From Erinaceus europaeus (lineage: Eukaryota > Chordata > Mammalia > Eulipotyphla > Erinaceidae): 64,000 nucleotides of DNA. Every line of letters starts with the position of its first letter. Positions within the stretch are counted from its first letter, which is position 1. Made by a program: the position numbers and the translations under genes. The DNA is taken from assembly GCF_950295315.1 (NCBI RefSeq), contig NC_080164.1, positions 114,028,890-114,092,889 on the forward strand. The letters are read 5' to 3'. Below the pieces are notes generated by a model, which saw nothing but the letters and a program-made list of their open reading frames with translations, did no database searches and was not told the DNA's origin. Below are positions 44,278-55,195 of the stretch, piece by piece.

Positions 44278-44465
44278 GACCTAGGCAGTGGCACAACTAG
44301 TTGAGTGCACACTTTACAGTGCACAAGGACCTGGGTTCAAGCCTCTAGTTCCCACCTGCAAGGGGGAAAGCTATATTGCAAAAGTTTCCCTTTCTCTCTC
44401 CCTCTCAATTTTCGCCTGTCCCTCTGTCTCTAACCAAAATAAACAAATGCATAAATCAACAAATA
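44278..44465 (+). repeat. tRNA-derived SINE nested in an old L1 end
   Basis: GGGACCTAGGCAGTGGCAC head, AGGACCTGGGTTCAAGCC B box, CACCTGCAAGGGGG, CTCTCTCCCTCTCA and AAATAAACAAATGCATAAAT. It splits the L1 3' UTR between 44277 and 44466. Confidence 0.88.
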
Positions 44466-44545
44466 TTACAAAAAGCTGCACCCATGTGTCAACTACTACT
44501 TTATAGATCATTCCTTCCCCCAATAAAATATTAAAAATTCAATAA
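44466..44545 (+). repeat. Old L1 3' UTR, part 2 with poly(A) signal
   Basis: Continuation of 44030-44277, ending CCCCCAATAAAATATTAAAA. Confidence 0.65.
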
Positions 44546-45515
44546 AAATTTTAGTTTTTCTGGAGGGTCACCTTCAGATCATAACTCACTCTGCTTCTCC
44601 TTAACCCAGTCCTCCCTACCGATGTTAGCAGCCACTCCTCAGATTCTACTCTCTTCATAGTTACAACATCCACGTCATGTTTCCAGTACTCTACTTCTTA
44701 ATTTCTTGATTTCCTCATTTGCAGTGATTGCATTCATTGGTCCAACTATTCCATTATTTTAACGTTAACATACATTTCTTCTACATCAGCAATTCATTCA
44801 CTGCAATTACTTTCTTCCCAGCTCACCTCTTCTAGTACTTCAGTCCAAACAGCTCTATGTACCAATCTGTGCAACCTTTGAACATTTTGCTCCAATCATA
44901 CTTCATTCTTTAAAGGGATAGTTTATAGACCCAGTGGCTTAAATTCTCAATGTCCTCTGTCTCTTCCTCTTTCTTTTTTTTCTTTTTTCTTTTTCTTTTT
45001 TTTTCTTTATAAAGCCTAACGATGGCTTTCTTCTTATGTCCATTTAAAATTGAGCTATTCTCACACTGAACTCAGGGTTGATGCTCCAAAAATGGTAGTT
45101 CTGCAAAGCAGGTAGATGAGAACTGCCAGTTCTTCTGGGAGGGCCAGAAATAGAGCTAGGCAGGCTCTCTGTTTAGTGTGGATTGCATTTACCCTGCCAC
45201 TCTTACTCCCAGTGTTCTTGGATAATTTTAGAGCTTGTATTCAACTGAGGGAAACCACTCTTCCTCTGCTTCAGGACAGGTTATGTTGACATCTATGCAG
45301 AAGCCAAGGCAGGGGAGCCATTTTCCTTTCCTGTCAATGAATGAATGTTCCCATTGTTCCACAACCTCCTTGGCATTTGGTATTGTCAGTGTTTAGAGTT
45401 CATCCATTCTTTAGTAAGCTTATTTTCTATCTGTAGATCTTTTCATGAAATGTCTGCTAAGCAGATAATTGTAGAAATAATAGTTAACCCATATCTGCAA
45501 CCTTAAGAAAACTGC
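44546..45515. other. Unique sequence with a CTTT tract
   Basis: CTTT/TTTC-rich run at 44958-45010, possibly the tail of a lost minus element. No gene is seen. Confidence 0.5.
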
Positions 45516-45519
45516 TATA

Positions 45520-45645
45520 GCTTCCAGTGGAGGGATAGGGGATTCAGAACTCTGGTGCTAGGAAAGGTGTGGAGTTATACCCCTGTTGTCTTGTAGTTTT
45601 GTAAATCAATATTAAATCTCTAATAAAAACATTAAAAAATGTCTG
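45520..45645 (+). repeat. L1 3' terminus, older subfamily
   Basis: GGGGATTCAGAACTCTGG, GGAGTTATACCCCTGTTG and TTTTGTAAATCAATATTAAA, the same end as at 6185-6350. Confidence 0.7.
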
Positions 45646-45649
45646 CTAA

Positions 45650-48100
45650 GATCTTAGGTTCACTTTTTAATCAGGTCATTTGCTTTTTATTGTTGATATT
45701 TAAGAGGGCTTCCCCCCCTTTTTGCTTGATTTCATAATAATCTTATATCAGACATGTGTTTTGCAAATCTCTTCTCAGTTTATACCTCATTTTCCCATTC
45801 CTTTGACATGATCTTTCATGAAACAAATTATTTTAATTTTAATGAAGCCTAGGTTGTTAATCATTTCTCTCATACCCAAGGGAATCCAAATAAAGTCTGT
45901 CGTTCAACTAATAATATTATAACCTTTGTTACTGCCTTAGTTTTGACAAGTATAGCATCACTGTATAAAGTGTTAGCTTTATAAAAATCTCAGTAGAAAA
46001 ATATATGTAAACTCTCTAAATCACCTTGGTAATTCTTCTCAATTATAAAACTATTTCAACACAAAAGTTCAAAAAACCCAGTTCTCTTCCCACTTACCGA
46101 ATTGGCAACCTTTTAAAAATAGCGATCAGAATGACCAAATCTGGTCTAGTTAAAGCCTAAAACCGCACTTTGCAGATGAACGCATTGTGGAGGTTTAAGA
46201 CGGCATCCTGTGTCCTCCTAACCAGTTTTCTCCACTTTGTTTCTCTGTGTCAGTGCTGCAAGGGCTCTGCTGAAGGCCTTGGAAGTCACAAAAAGTGCAG
46301 GGCTAGAACTGTTGCTCACGCTTTCCGTGTAAACAAATTTCCCCATATCCTGTTTTCCTTAAAACTTTGACCTCATTTCTTTCACATGATGAGCTAATTC
46401 TCAGGACTGTCTAAAGGTTGCTAAAAATAGCAGCCAGGTCTTCTGAAGTTCAGAAATGAAGACTCTATTCATCCAATCCTAAACTCTTGAGTCATCATTT
46501 CTTTAAATGCATGACAGCATTTTTTTCCCCTCTTCTCTACTGATAATTTCCCATTAAAGCATCATTAGAAAGCAGCATCTGGGTGACTTTTGAAAGAAGC
46601 TAAACTCATTTTTCCCTTTTACTGAAAGATGAACTTATTAGACGCTATGGATTTTCAATGTGCAGTGTTGAGAAAGAGCAGTGTGCTGTTCAGAAGACTG
46701 ACTGGAATCTTTCAAAACTAATGTCTAAATGCCACAATCAAGTTGCTTCTGTTATTTAACAAGGGCATGTATGTATTCCTTCAGAAGCTTATTTTTTAAT
46801 AATTTAATTCTCATACCTTCCTATGTAACAGTATTTGTTCTAGGAGAGACTACACCAGACGTATGCCAGAGAAACTGGAGGTAGGGAAGACAATATAGGC
46901 TTACTAAATTAGGGCATGTTTCTTGCCCTCTTTCTCCTTCCTTTTGTCTAGCAGTCATTTTAAACCATTCTTTTTCTACCAAGAGAGAAGCAAAGTATTG
47001 ATGCTTTGGGGAAAAACATTCAAGAAATAGAACTAGACCTAGATATCTTTACTTAATGAAATTGATATTCCACTACAAAACTGTTATCATTTCACTCACA
47101 ACTGGGTAAGAGTTGATGTCATCACATCCAGAAATACCCCCTTTTTTTAAAAAAAAAAAAAAAACCTTTCCTTCAAATCAAGAAAACAAGTAAGAGATGT
47201 TTTATAAAAGAATTTTAGACACTGGTTATCCAAAGAATTGTAGAGAAGCAAGACAGAAGGGAACCTTACCTTGGTCTCAAAAATCTCTCAAATGAACACT
47301 TAAAGGTGTTTTTTGTGACTTAACTGTAGTTTAGGGGTAAATTATAAAAATAATATTTTAGGACAAGTATTATTTTTCCTTCTCTCATTACTCACCTTGT
47401 TATTGCTTTAATCTTGGTTCAATTTGATAAATGGGGATTTTTGCCAGAGGGTAAAGAAGGAATAAGCTGAATTCAACCCATATTCAAAGCCCGAGCTGAT
47501 GCCCTCCCTGTTTTAACCAGCCATATGGCTTGGTGCACTGGCATTTCTCTCTCCTCTGAAACACCCCTTGGATTGTGAGGCATCCATCATTTTGCTTGTT
47601 GACTTAGTTTCATTTTCTGTTTTTCTGGCCTGCTCAACTGCCTGTAACAGCATTAAATTATTCTTGTGATCTTTCTGTTTCCCTGAATTCACAAACTGGT
47701 ATTTATGGAAGTCTTTAAACCGAAAGGGCTTTCTGATAAAGGTAGATGCCAATAACTTGATAAAGGTCAAAGGAGAATAGCACACTTTAAGGAGGCAACA
47801 CCCTTCATAGAAAGGCCATATTTTCAATATTCTATGTTAGAAGGAAATATTGCAATCTGCAGGAAAGTCAGTGTAGAAACATAAAAATGAAAAGGGCCTT
47901 CAAAATTGTCCAATCAAATCTCATTATATAGCTGTGGACACAGACTTCAGAAGTCCAATGCACAAAGTTACTGTGAGCTGCACAAAGTTGGAACACAGCG
48001 ATGGTGTTCAGAGATTGCTTCACTGCTGGGTCCACTACACTGTGCCTGACTACCCAAATAGAGAATTTCGTTAATAAGAAATTATCATGAAATTTTGTTT
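45650..48100. other. Largest unique block; possible regulatory DNA
   Basis: There is no recognisable repeat over 2.4 kb in a window otherwise dense with them. The part at 46080-46650 is less AT-rich and contains a perfect MEF2-type CTAAAAATAG (46421-46430) and an AP-1-type TGAGTCA (46488-46494). A 104-codon minus frame at 47513-47827 has no motif I know. Freedom from repeats hints at constraint, but conservation cannot be tested here. Confidence 0.35.
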
Positions 48101-48104
48101 TACT

Positions 48105-48640
48105 TTCTACTTTATTTGTGATTCAATAGTGATTAATAAGATTATAAGATGATAGGGATATAGTTTCATGACAATCCAACCACCAAACTTCTGTGCCCCC
48201 CCCAGTCCAAATGATAACCACCATAGTTCTCCCAAGATTATTGACTTTTTTTCCAAGTTCATTTGTTTCAATTCTCTATATTCCATGTATGAGTAAATAT
48301 ATCCAGTAGGTAGGTAGATGTGTTTCACTTCCTTAATTTCATTAAGCATAATCATTTCTTATTCTATCCATTTTGTCTCAAAAGACACAACAATGTCTTT
48401 TTTAATTGCTGAGTAGTACTCCATTGAGTTTATGTCCCATAACTTCTTTATCCAGTCATCTGTCAGTGGGCATTTAGATTGCTTTAGTATTTTAGCTGTT
48501 GTGAATAGTGCAGCTATGAGCATGAGGGGGGTTGCATATGCCACTTCAAATTAGTGTTTTTGTGTCTTTTGGCTAAATGGCTAGGAGTGGTCTTAATGGA
48601 TCATACGATATTTCCATTTCATTTGTTTAATGAACTGAAT
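48105..48640 (-). repeat. Old L1, 3' UTR and end of ORF2
   Basis: In minus sense the ORF at 48359-48544 reads YATPLMLIAALFTTAKILKQ, then CPLTDDWIKKLW and EYYSAIKKD, the conserved L1 ORF2 C-terminus. The left end shows the ATTATAAGATGATAGGG and ACCACCAAACTTC 3' UTR blocks shared with 26800 and 53780. Confidence 0.85.
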
Positions 48641-48725
48641 CATGCATTTTAATGATGAGATAATATGAAGAAAATGGAATGACTACCAAGTCAGGGGTGA
48701 TAGTACATAGTGGTTTTTCATTTCC

Positions 48726-48742
48726 TTTAAAAATCTAGTCTT
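48726..48742. repeat. Left TSD of L1 D
   Basis: TTTAAAAATCTAGTCTT, repeated exactly at 51924-51940. Confidence 0.95.
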
Positions 48743-49632
48743 GAGGAGGCGGTGCAGCAGCAGTTGCAAGGTGACTTTATCTGGCTGGAATGCAGAGGAC
48801 ACTGCAGGAATATCAAAGAAGATCACTTGAGTCTGCAACAAAATGAGACTAGGATTACTTTGGGAACCCACAAAGTCACTGGTGAGTGCGAACATGTGTG
48901 GCTTGTAGACAGAGAGGAGTCTAAGGAGAGATTCCTGGGGCTAAATGTTGTATCTACTCCCAAGCTATTGGTAACAGTCCAGCAGTCTGCCAGTTAAGGA
49001 GCCACCTCCAGTCTGTTTTACCAAGAAAAATACTGCTGAGGGGAGGAGAGGACTCCCCTAAGGCTCACCAAATGCAAACATGAGTCTCCATTGCTACTGC
49101 CCCTCGGAGGCTGGAGCAGCAGTGAGTTGCCCAGTGCTGACATTGGGGGCTAGAGAACTAACCAGGCAACTCAGGAGAAGATCTACACACTGGTGGTCTA
49201 GAGGTGGAGCTGTATAGTGGAAGCCTTTCCACATTGTTTTCCTGATGAGAACATGGTAAATAATTGCCCAGAACTCACAGACTATAAATAGGACTTGTTT
49301 AGAATCTCACAGGGCCCAGCTGTGCTGACTGGCTTGGCTCTGACTGCTGGCAGAGCAGCTGAATTGAGCCCAGGGCTTTGGATCCTTGGTATGCAAGAGT
49401 CTCTTTGCATAACCACTGTGCTATCTCTCCCCCACCCCACTTTATCTCTTCGTCAGGAGTGAGTGATTAAGCTAAAAAAAAAAAAAAAAAAAAACTACTT
49501 ATAGTGAAAAAGTCCTCAGGTTTTCATAGCTTAAAGGGAAGAAAAAGCTCAAACGAGGTTTTAATAGCCACTGTGCTTCAACTCAGGGATAGAGATAACA
49601 TTGAAACAACTGTTAATTTCCACAACTGTGAA
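48743..49632 (+). promoter_or_regulatory. L1 D 5' UTR (type-2 lineage)
   Basis: It shares CTAAGGAGAGATTCCTGGGG, CCACCTCCAGTCTGTTTTACC, GGAGGAGAGGACTCCCCTAAGG and the CTCCCCCACCC block with copies C and E, and nothing with copy A. It contains a 22-bp A-run at 49475. The 5' terminus is GC-richer, as is usual for L1 internal promoters. Confidence 0.75.
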
Positions 49633-51690
49633 TGGGAATAGATGGAAAGTTCATCAAGATACTGGAGTCCGTATATAGAAAACCTATAGCTAATATCATA
49701 CTCAATGGAAGCATTTCCCCTTAGATCAGGTGCTAAACAGAGCTGCCCACGATCATCATTACTATTCAACATAGTGTTGATAGTTCTTGCCATAGCAATC
49801 AGGCAGGAGCAAGGAATTAAAGGGATACAGATTGGAAGAGAAAAAGTCAAACTCTCCTTATTTACAGATGGCATGATACTATACATAGAAAACCCTAAAG
49901 AATCCAGTAGGAAGTTATTATCAGGCAATATAGTAAGGCTACAAAATTAACATACAAATGCCAGTGGCATTCTTTTATACAAACACTAAGAAGAAGATAA
50001 AATCCAGAAATTACTTCCTTTTACTGTAGCAACAAAAACAATAAAATATCTAGAAATAAACCTAACAAAGAAGTGGAAGACTTATATACTGTAAATTATG
50101 AGTCACTATTCAAGGAAATAGAAAAAGACACAAAGAAATGGAAATATATTCCATGTTCATGGGTTGGAAGAATTAACATTATTAAGATGAATATACTACC
50201 TAGAACCATATACAAACTTAATGCAATCCCCATCAAGATCCCAGCCATATTTTTTAGGATAATTGGGGGAAAAAGCTACAAATGTTTACCTAGAGCCAAA
50301 AAAGACCTAGAAATGCCAGAATAATATTGAGAAGAAAGAACAGAACTGGAGGCATCACACTCCCAGATCTCAAATTGTATTATAGGGCTATGGTGGTTGA
50401 GACTGCTTGCTACTGGAACATGGAAAGACACAGTGACCAGTGGAATAGAGTTAAAAGTCTGGAGGTGGGCCCCCACACCTATGGACATCTGGTCTTTGGC
50501 AAGGGTGCTCAAAATATTAAATGTGGAAAGGGGAGTCTCCTCAGAAAATGGTGTTGGAGAAAGTGGGTTGAGATGTGCAGAGGAGTGAGACTGGGCCTTT
50601 ATATACTTTGGTTATTAATCTCCATCTGATGTATGGCATGCAAAGATCTTCTCCCATTCTGTGAAGGGTTTCCCCGTCTGGGTAGTCGTTTTCCCCAATG
50701 TGCAAAAACCCCCTAACCAATGCAGTTGGGTATTTCACCAAACACAAGGGTAACTTTCAGGTGGATCAGGGACTTGGATGTTAGACCAGAAACTATAGGA
50801 TACTTGGAGGAAAACATTGGCAGAACTCTTTTCTGTGTAGATTTTAAGGACATCTTCAGTGAAACTAATGCAGTTGCAAGGAAGACTAGGGCAAGAATGG
50901 ACCAGTCTTTGGGACTGCATTAGGTTAAGGGGCTTTTGCATATCAGAGGAAACCACCACCCACATGGGGAGACCCCTCACGGAATGGGAGATCTTTGCAT
51001 GCCATACATCAGATGGAGGCTAATAACCAGAATATATAAGGAGCTTGCCAAACTCAACAAGAAAACAAATAACCCCATCCAAAAATGAGGGGAGGACATG
51101 GACAGAATATTCACCACAGAAGAGGTCCAAAAGGCTGTGAAACTCATGAAAAAAATGCACCAAGTCTCTGATTGTCAGAGAAATGCAAATAAAGACAACA
51201 ATGAGATATCACTTCACTCCTGTGAGAATGTCATACATCAGAAAAGGTAACAGCAACAAATGCTGGAGAGGGTGTGGGGTCAAAGGGATCCTCCTACACT
51301 GCTGGTGGGAATGTAAATTGGTCCAACATCTGTGGAGAACAGTCTGGAGAACTCTCAGTAGGCTAGAAATGGATCTACCCTATGATCCTGCAATTCCTCT
51401 CCTGGGGATATATCCTAAGAAACACAACACACCCATCCAAAAAGATCTGTGTACACATATGTTCTTGGCAGCACAATTTTTAAGAGCCAAAACCTGGAAG
51501 CAACCCAGGTGTCCAACAACAGATGAGTGGCTGAGCAAGTTGTGGTATATATACACAATGGAATACTACTCAGCTATTAAAAATGGTCATTTTACCATTT
51601 TCAGTCCATCTTGAAGAAATCATGTTAAGTGAAATCAGTCAGAAACAGAAGGATTAATATGGGGTGATCTCACTCACAGGCAGAAGTTGA
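49633..51690 (+). pseudogene. L1 D ORF2 remnant (RT palm to C-terminus)
   Basis: It starts in [13 protein letters not shown], then [19 protein letters not shown], with the [11 protein letters not shown] block badly changed. The RT box is FTDG (49861-49872), losing the second Asp. It continues through [19 protein letters not shown] and is broken at about 50598 by an inverted duplicate of its own later sequence. It resumes at about 50728 and ends with [20 protein letters not shown] (51183-51614) and the TGA at 51688-51690. The segment 50440-50930 has many A-to-G-type changes relative to copies C and E. Confidence 0.92.
50598..50727 (-). repeat. Inverted duplicate inside L1 D
   Basis: Read on minus it gives CACAGAATGGGAGAAGATC, GCATGCCATACATCAGATGG and TAATAACCAAAGTATA, which is ORF2 sequence also present in direct orientation at about 50905-51035. 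The two arms lie about 180 bp apart and could form a hairpin. Confidence 0.9.
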
Positions 51691-51940
51691 AAAACAAGAT
51701 CAGAAGAGAAAACACTAAGCAGAACTTGGACTGGAGTTGGTGTATTGCACCAAAGTAAAAGACTAGGGGGTGGGGTGGTAGGGATAGTTCAAGTCCTGGA
51801 ACAGGATGACAGAGGACCTAGTCGGGGTTGTACTGTTATGTGTAAAACTGTGAAATGCTGTGCATGTACAAACTATTGTATTTACTGTTGAATGTAAAAC
51901 ATTAATCCCCCAATAAAGAAAATTTTAAAAATCTAGTCTT

Positions 51941-52656
51941 ATACTAGAGTGAGTTGTCTAACTTAAATGACCATTGGAACATAAAAAGTGGGCATGGTGT
52001 GCAATACAGGAGACATTTTGTTTCTTCCATCATCTACACACATAAAGTCTCTGTGGTTCCCTCACTGCAGCCTTTGGAGTATCCTTTTGTCATTCTTTTC
52101 TCTGTTCTTTTTGCCACTTCAGTAATTCGCAGCTATATAATTGCATGTGGAAGTCTTTGAAGTAGAAATTTTAACTGTTAACCTTTCATAAGAGTTCCCT
52201 TTTCTCCCTTTCAACCCATGAAAAAAAATAATCACTAAGTCATCACTAAGTTACTTTTCCTGAAATACAACTTCCACTCTAGTGGCATTATCAATGGAAT
52301 CATGGAGTTCTGCTTCTTCTGATTTCTTAATTTTGCAGTTTCAAGGCAGAGGCTTTCCAGTTAGGGTGGCTAGTGTAGTTGGTTGGTATTTGTATATCTG
52401 CCTGTTGTGCTCCCATGACCAGTCAGTCCAAATAACTTTGCTCTAGAGCATGGCAACTAAAGTAGTAGCATGGTGCAGAAGGACTGGAGGCTTCAGAGAT
52501 TTTCACAAGCTCAAGGCATCCCCGTTTTACTTCTGTTTAAATTACTTTCTCTTATATTCACATTTCCCCAGTGGGAGAGGTCAAGCAATGCCACATCACT
52601 CACCACCGTTTTCATTTCAGGCCCTCTGTCTTGACACTGTCAGGAGAATGAATTAC
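51941..52656. other. Unique sequence
   Basis: No repeat is seen. A plus-strand acceptor-like TTTTCATTTCAG ends at 52620, just left of the candidate minus-strand exon, so this block is splice-like on both strands and neither is certain. Confidence 0.45.
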
Positions 52657-52755
52657 CTGCACTTGCCATGCGAGAAGAAACGTGGCCTGGCTGTGCAGCT
52701 GACCGGCGATGATCTTGGAGAATTTTTCCACTTTGGCTGAGGCTGTGACTATCTC
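52657..52755 (-). CDS. Candidate exon, 33 codons, phase 0/0
   Basis: On minus, an acceptor-like GTCTTTTTCCCCAAAAG ends at 52756 and a donor-like GCAG|GTAATT follows at 52656. The 99 bp between are open in frame (EIVTASAKVEKFSKIIAGQL and so on, ending LLAWQVQ) and would splice in without changing frame. The block is GC-richer than its flanks. I recognise no family. The plus strand is also open here (MNYLHLPCEKKRGLAVQLTG to a TGA at 52740), so the strand is not settled and it may simply be a conserved non-coding patch. Confidence 0.22.
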
Positions 52756-53505
52756 CTTTTGGGGAAAAAGACACTGGTATCTGCATAATAAGGCAGCCAA
52801 AAGGACTTTCATTTCAATTTAGTGGACATCATTATGTTTGCAAACAGTGTATTCAAGGCTTTCCAGAGCTGACCCACCTTAGAGGAAATGAGAGCAGGAA
52901 GCTTGACAGACTTTGGAAGACCAATTTCTGCCCTTTGCATTGTGAGTTGCTTCTGAATACTTAGCAAATATATCTTCTCCTTCCTTCATAAATCATATTT
53001 TCTATGGAAAATTGTCAACTGTTACCACACTCTCATACAAAAAATATGTTCTACCCTAGTGTGAAATGGAATATTATCGTCAAAGACCACTTTGCTATAT
53101 GCTGATAGAGCTTTTCCCCTGCTTAAATGAGTAGAATGCATAATCAGATGAGGTAGCATGTATACAAATAGCTTTCAGATAATTAGATTTCCAAGTCAAT
53201 CTAGAAAATGTCTCCACATTCATTATCAGCACTGCCTACTATCATTTTGAATAAGTCTGGGGTATACAGGGCCTTGCGAGACAACACAAACCACATAGGA
53301 ATAAGACATAGCACCCACTGTCAGGGACTTAGTCATGTCCTACAGGAGAGACTACTGAGAAAAAGATTTCATTGTCCTTGGATGTGTTGAGTGCTCTGAG
53401 AGTCTATGAATCAGTTGCCATGTAAGTTTAATGACATAGACTCACTAATATATTATAGACTATTATATCTCATCACATTATAGACTATTAATATATTTTT
53501 AAACT
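52756..53505. other. Unique sequence
   Basis: No feature is seen beyond AT-rich repeats of TATTATAGACTATTA at 53450-53490. Confidence 0.5.
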
Positions 53506-53524
53506 TTAAAAGTATATCCCCTTC

Positions 53525-53645
53525 TTTTTGTTGATTGAGTGATTGATAGATAGATAGATTGATTGATTGAGTGATTGATTGAAGAAAACCAGAGCACTGC
53601 CAAGAATCAAACAGGCAATCTAGTTGCTAAGCCATGTCCCAGCCC
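53525..53645 (-). repeat. (GATT)n array beside a SINE remnant
   Basis: GATTGATTGAGTGATTGATAGATAGATAG repeats at 53530-53582, followed by ACCAGAGCACTGCCAAGA and GCCATGTCCCAGCCCC, the remains of a short-type SINE on minus. Confidence 0.7.
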
Positions 53646-53764
53646 CTTCATCACTCCTTAAAACTGCTATGTTGTTTACAAATACTTCTAAAAGTACCAG
53701 TATGTGCCAGAATATCTTTAAAGCACTTGGCAAATATCAGCTAGTGCTTAATATACATTTTCTT

Positions 53765-53885
53765 CAGTCATTTAACAATGTTTTACAAGATTATAAGATT
53801 TGGGGGCTATAGTTTCACACCACACCCACCACCAAAGTTAGATGCCCCACTTCCATAGCTATCAGTCTCTCAAAGCCTAGGAGGC
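53765..53885 (-). repeat. Old L1 3' end
   Basis: AACAATGTTTTACAAGATTATAAG, CACACCACACCCACCACC, as in 48110-48190. Confidence 0.65.
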
Positions 53886-53924
53886 ACCCTGACTACTTTT
53901 ATGCTTCAATTATTTTCTATTAAG

Positions 53925-54970
53925 TTTCACTAGTGATTTAATAGTGGTTTACAAGACTGTGAAATTTAGGAGTATAGTTGCACACCACATCCACCACCAA
54001 GTGGAGGCAATGGCAGAACCATTGCCTCCACTCCACCCCCAACCATTGTAGTTCTCACAAATTCATAGAAGCAGTTTGCCTACTTTTTCATTTTTGCAAG
54101 TTCACATGTTGCAGTTCTCTATACTCCACAGATGAGTAAAACTGTCTCTTTTTTTATTGGTAGATTAGTGGTTTACAGTAAGTACAATAGTTTTTTATTT
54201 ATTTTTTATATTTATTTATTTTCCCTTTTGTTGCCCTTGTTGTTTTTCATTGTTGTTGTAGTTATTATTGTAGTTTTTACTGATGTCGTCATTGTTAGGA
54301 CAGAGAGAAATGGAGAGAGGAGGGGAGAGACAGAAAGGGAGAAGCGAAAGATAGACACCTGCAGACCTGCTTCACTGCCTGTGAAGCGACTCCCTTGCAG
54401 GTGGGGAGCTGGGGGCTCGAACTGGGATCCTTATGCCCGTCCTTGCACTTTGCGCCACGTGCGCTTAACCTGCTGCGCTACCGCCCGACTCCTGAGTAAA
54501 ACTGTCTTATAGTTGTCTTCCATGTTCTTACTTTCTTTACTAAGCATAATCAACTCCAATTCTACCATTTTGTCCTGAAAGATACAATATCACCTGTGTA
54601 ATTTCATGGTAGCATCCCATTGAACAGTTATTACAAAAGACCTTTATCCATTTGTCCTTCTGTGGGCATTTAATGACCTATATCAACAAAACAGGAAATG
54701 ATAAGTGCTGGTAAGGATGTGGAGAAGAAACAAATTCTATGATACTCTGTTACTGGAAATGCAAACTGATTTGGGCCCTTGGAAAACAGTATGGAGAGTT
54801 CTTAATCAACTAAAAGTGGAAATTTATTATGATTCAGTAATACCACTCTTAGGCATATATCAAATGACGTGAAAACAAAAAATACTAACTCAAAGGGACG
54901 TAAGCACCCCTATATTCATAGTTGCATCATTCACAAGAGCCAAGGGATGGAAGAAATCTATATAAAAACA
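53925..54970 (-). repeat. Old L1 with inverted 5' part
   Basis: From 53925 to about 54660 the element is on minus (3' UTR and ORF2 end, excluding the nested 54148-54492). From about 54670 to 54960 the ORF2 text is on plus (GGTAAGGATGTGGAGAAG, TGCAAACTGATTTGGG, CCCCTATATTCATAGTTGC). This is the head-to-head arrangement made by twin priming during L1 insertion. Confidence 0.75.
54148..54492 (-). mobile_element. SINE fused to a short L1 3' end
   Basis: Perfect 15-bp TSD TGAGTAAAACTGTCT at 54133-54147 and 54493-54507. On minus the unit begins with the complete SINE (GGAGTCGGGCGGTAGCGC) and runs through its A-rich tail. It then continues with CTATTGTACTTACTGTAAAC and CCAATAAAAAAAG, which is the type-2 L1 3' terminus, before the TSD. 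One TSD around both parts indicates a single insertion of a chimeric molecule. Confidence 0.85.
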
Positions 54971-54984
54971 ACTTATTTAATCCT

Positions 54985-55195
54985 TTATAAATTATATTTT
55001 ATTTACTTATTTTTGTTGATTGGATAGAGACAAAAATTGAGAGGGAAGTGGGAGAGAGACAGAGAAACACCTGCAGCCCTGCTTCACCACTTATGAAAGC
55101 TTCCCCCCTATAGGTGGGGGCCAAGGATTTGAACCTAGGTCCTACACATTGGTAATATGGGCACTTAAGCAAGTAAGCCACCACTCACCCCCCTC
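54985..55195 (-). repeat. tRNA-derived SINE, older subfamily
   Basis: TTTGTTGATTGGATAGAGAC, ACACCTGCAGCCCTGCTTCA, GATTTGAACCTAGG and CCACCACTCACCCC in plus sense. Confidence 0.85.

Larger units (their letters stand above)
48743..51923 (+). mobile_element. L1 copy D: 5' end intact, middle deleted
   Basis: A perfect 17-bp TSD brackets 3.18 kb. It begins GAGGAGGCGGTGCAGCAGCA, probably the true 5' end of the type-2 lineage, and keeps about 0.9 kb of 5' UTR. At about 49633 the sequence jumps from the 5' UTR (TTTCCACAACTGTGAA) into the ORF2 RT domain (TGGGAATAGATGGAAAG). ORF1, the endonuclease and the front of RT are missing. The 3' end is type 2 (CCCCAATAAAGAAAATTTT). Confidence 0.94.

Noticed and set aside
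47513..47827. 104-codon minus ORF in unique DNA as a gene
   Set aside because: No motif, promoter or splice context; kept only as a remark on the unique block.
49600..49660. L1 D as a spliced L1 RNA (SpIRE-like) product
   Set aside because: The junction does not show a GT donor and AG acceptor, so I treat it as a deletion or template switch.
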